A stretch of 15,703 nucleotides of DNA from CAYQPF01 sp964419225 (GTDB lineage: Bacteria; Cloacimonadota; Cloacimonadia; Cloacimonadales; CAYQPF01): assembly GCA_964419225.1 (NCBI GenBank), contig CAYQPF010000113.1:1-15703 (forward strand). The letters run 5' to 3'. Of this stretch, positions 15,601 to 15,703 are shown one piece after another. The position numbers and the translations under genes are program-made. How positions within the stretch are numbered: the first letter of the stretch is position 1; each line of letters opens with the position of its first letter. A model generated the notes under the pieces. That model did no database searches. It was not told the DNA's origin and saw only the letters and a program-made list of their open reading frames with translations.

Positions 15601-15645
15601 CTCCCCTCGCTTTGCAAGAGAGGGGTCGGAGGTGAGTTTCTTCTC
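15601..15645. repeat. CTCCCC...TTTCTTCTC palindromic element, copy 2
   Basis: CCCCTC (15603-15608) and GAGGGG (15620-15625) form the stem. The TCGGAGGTGAG and TTTCTTCTC tail matches copy 1 at 15217-15259. Confidence 0.65.
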
Positions 15646-15648
15646 CCA

Positions 15649-15676
15649 CTGCCAACTGTCCACTGCTTACTGCCCA
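15649..15676. repeat. CTGCCNA heptamer tandem repeat, 4 units
   Basis: The units CTGCCAA, CTGTCCA, CTGCTTA, CTGCCCA are in register. Same family and orientation as 1665-1695, about 14 kb away. Confidence 0.75.
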
Positions 15677-15685
15677 CTTTTCTAC

Positions 15686-15703
15686 CAACCCTATCCTAAA
15701 TCC
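15686..15703. repeat. 18-base direct repeat, copy 2, truncated by window edge
   Basis: Identical over all 18 visible bases to 15394-15411. The two copies bracket about 275 bases containing the second set of palindromes, so the whole block may be a repeating unit that continues beyond the window. Confidence 0.7.

Larger units (their letters stand above)
15166..15703. other. Intergenic island of nested palindromic repeats, runs to window end
   Basis: At least 538 bases without a credible gene. At least five repeat families are stacked here, three of them in duplicate plus one repeated end sequence: CTCCCC...TTTCTTCTC elements, GCCCCTACAA hairpins, a 39-base palindromic element, an ATTCAC heptamer array, a CTGCCNA heptamer array, and an 18-base direct repeat whose second copy ends at the window edge. 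Long open frames through it are repeat-derived and lack ribosome binding sites. Confidence 0.7.

Noticed and set aside
15289..15699. 136-codon open frame on the plus strand
   Set aside because: It runs straight through several palindromic and heptamer repeats, has repeated PLLKGKGRGWVVE peptides that are just the DNA repeats translated, and has no ribosome binding site.
15217..15703. CRISPR array
   Set aside because: Repeats differ in sequence and spacing, with no regular unit-spacer pattern and no cas genes nearby.

Overview
The window looks like a piece of an uncultured, AT-rich, Gram-negative bacterial chromosome. My best guess is the FCB side of the tree (Cloacimonadota/WWE1-like or a neighbour). 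The reasons are the many Sec-exported envelope proteins, the DUF3857/transglutaminase proteins and TPR proteins, the clear AAGGAG-type ribosome binding sites, and intergenic DNA packed with short palindromic and 7-9 bp tandem repeats. This placement is an inference; there is no rRNA, tRNA or marker gene here. I saw no CRISPR array, transposase, phage gene or recognised defence operon.

Layout: (1) 2-1465, + strand: the 3' part of a helical-repeat (TPR-like) protein that begins before the window. (2) 1466-1889: a repeat-bearing spacer. (3) 7276 down to 1890, - strand: a probable three-gene operon. Its order is a secreted serine hydrolase of the beta-lactamase/PBP4-like fold, a periplasmic DUF3857-transglutaminase protein with an intact Cys-His-Asp triad, and, 5 bp further on, a paralogous lipoprotein whose transglutaminase triad is gone. 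(4) 7394-9533, + strand: two tandem-duplicated exported TPR proteins of about 345 residues with a shared C-terminal region I do not recognise. (5) 9534-9902: a spacer with a three-hairpin structured element. (6) 11387 to 9903, - strand: a second exported serine hydrolase. (7) 11388-11731: a spacer with a nonamer tandem repeat. (8) 11732-15165, + strand: an Eis-like GNAT acetyltransferase followed by a 712-residue fusion of about twelve ankyrin repeats to a metallo-beta-lactamase (MBL) fold with an altered metal site. (9) 15166-15703: an island of nested palindromic repeats running to the window end.

How the genes may work together: the - strand operon is an envelope/periplasm module (serine hydrolase, cysteine-type transglutaminase-like enzyme, catalytically dead partner lipoprotein), and the divergent TPR pair is also exported. 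The Eis-like/ankyrin-MBL pair is cytoplasmic and probably co-transcribed. Substrates cannot be read from sequence.

Most worth a second look: the ankyrin-MBL fusion with its rewritten HxHxDH motif (Tyr-x-Cys-x-Asp-His), the adjacent active/dead DUF3857-transglutaminase pair, the tandem TPR paralogues that are near-identical at their gene edges, and the several coexisting repeat families in the spacers.
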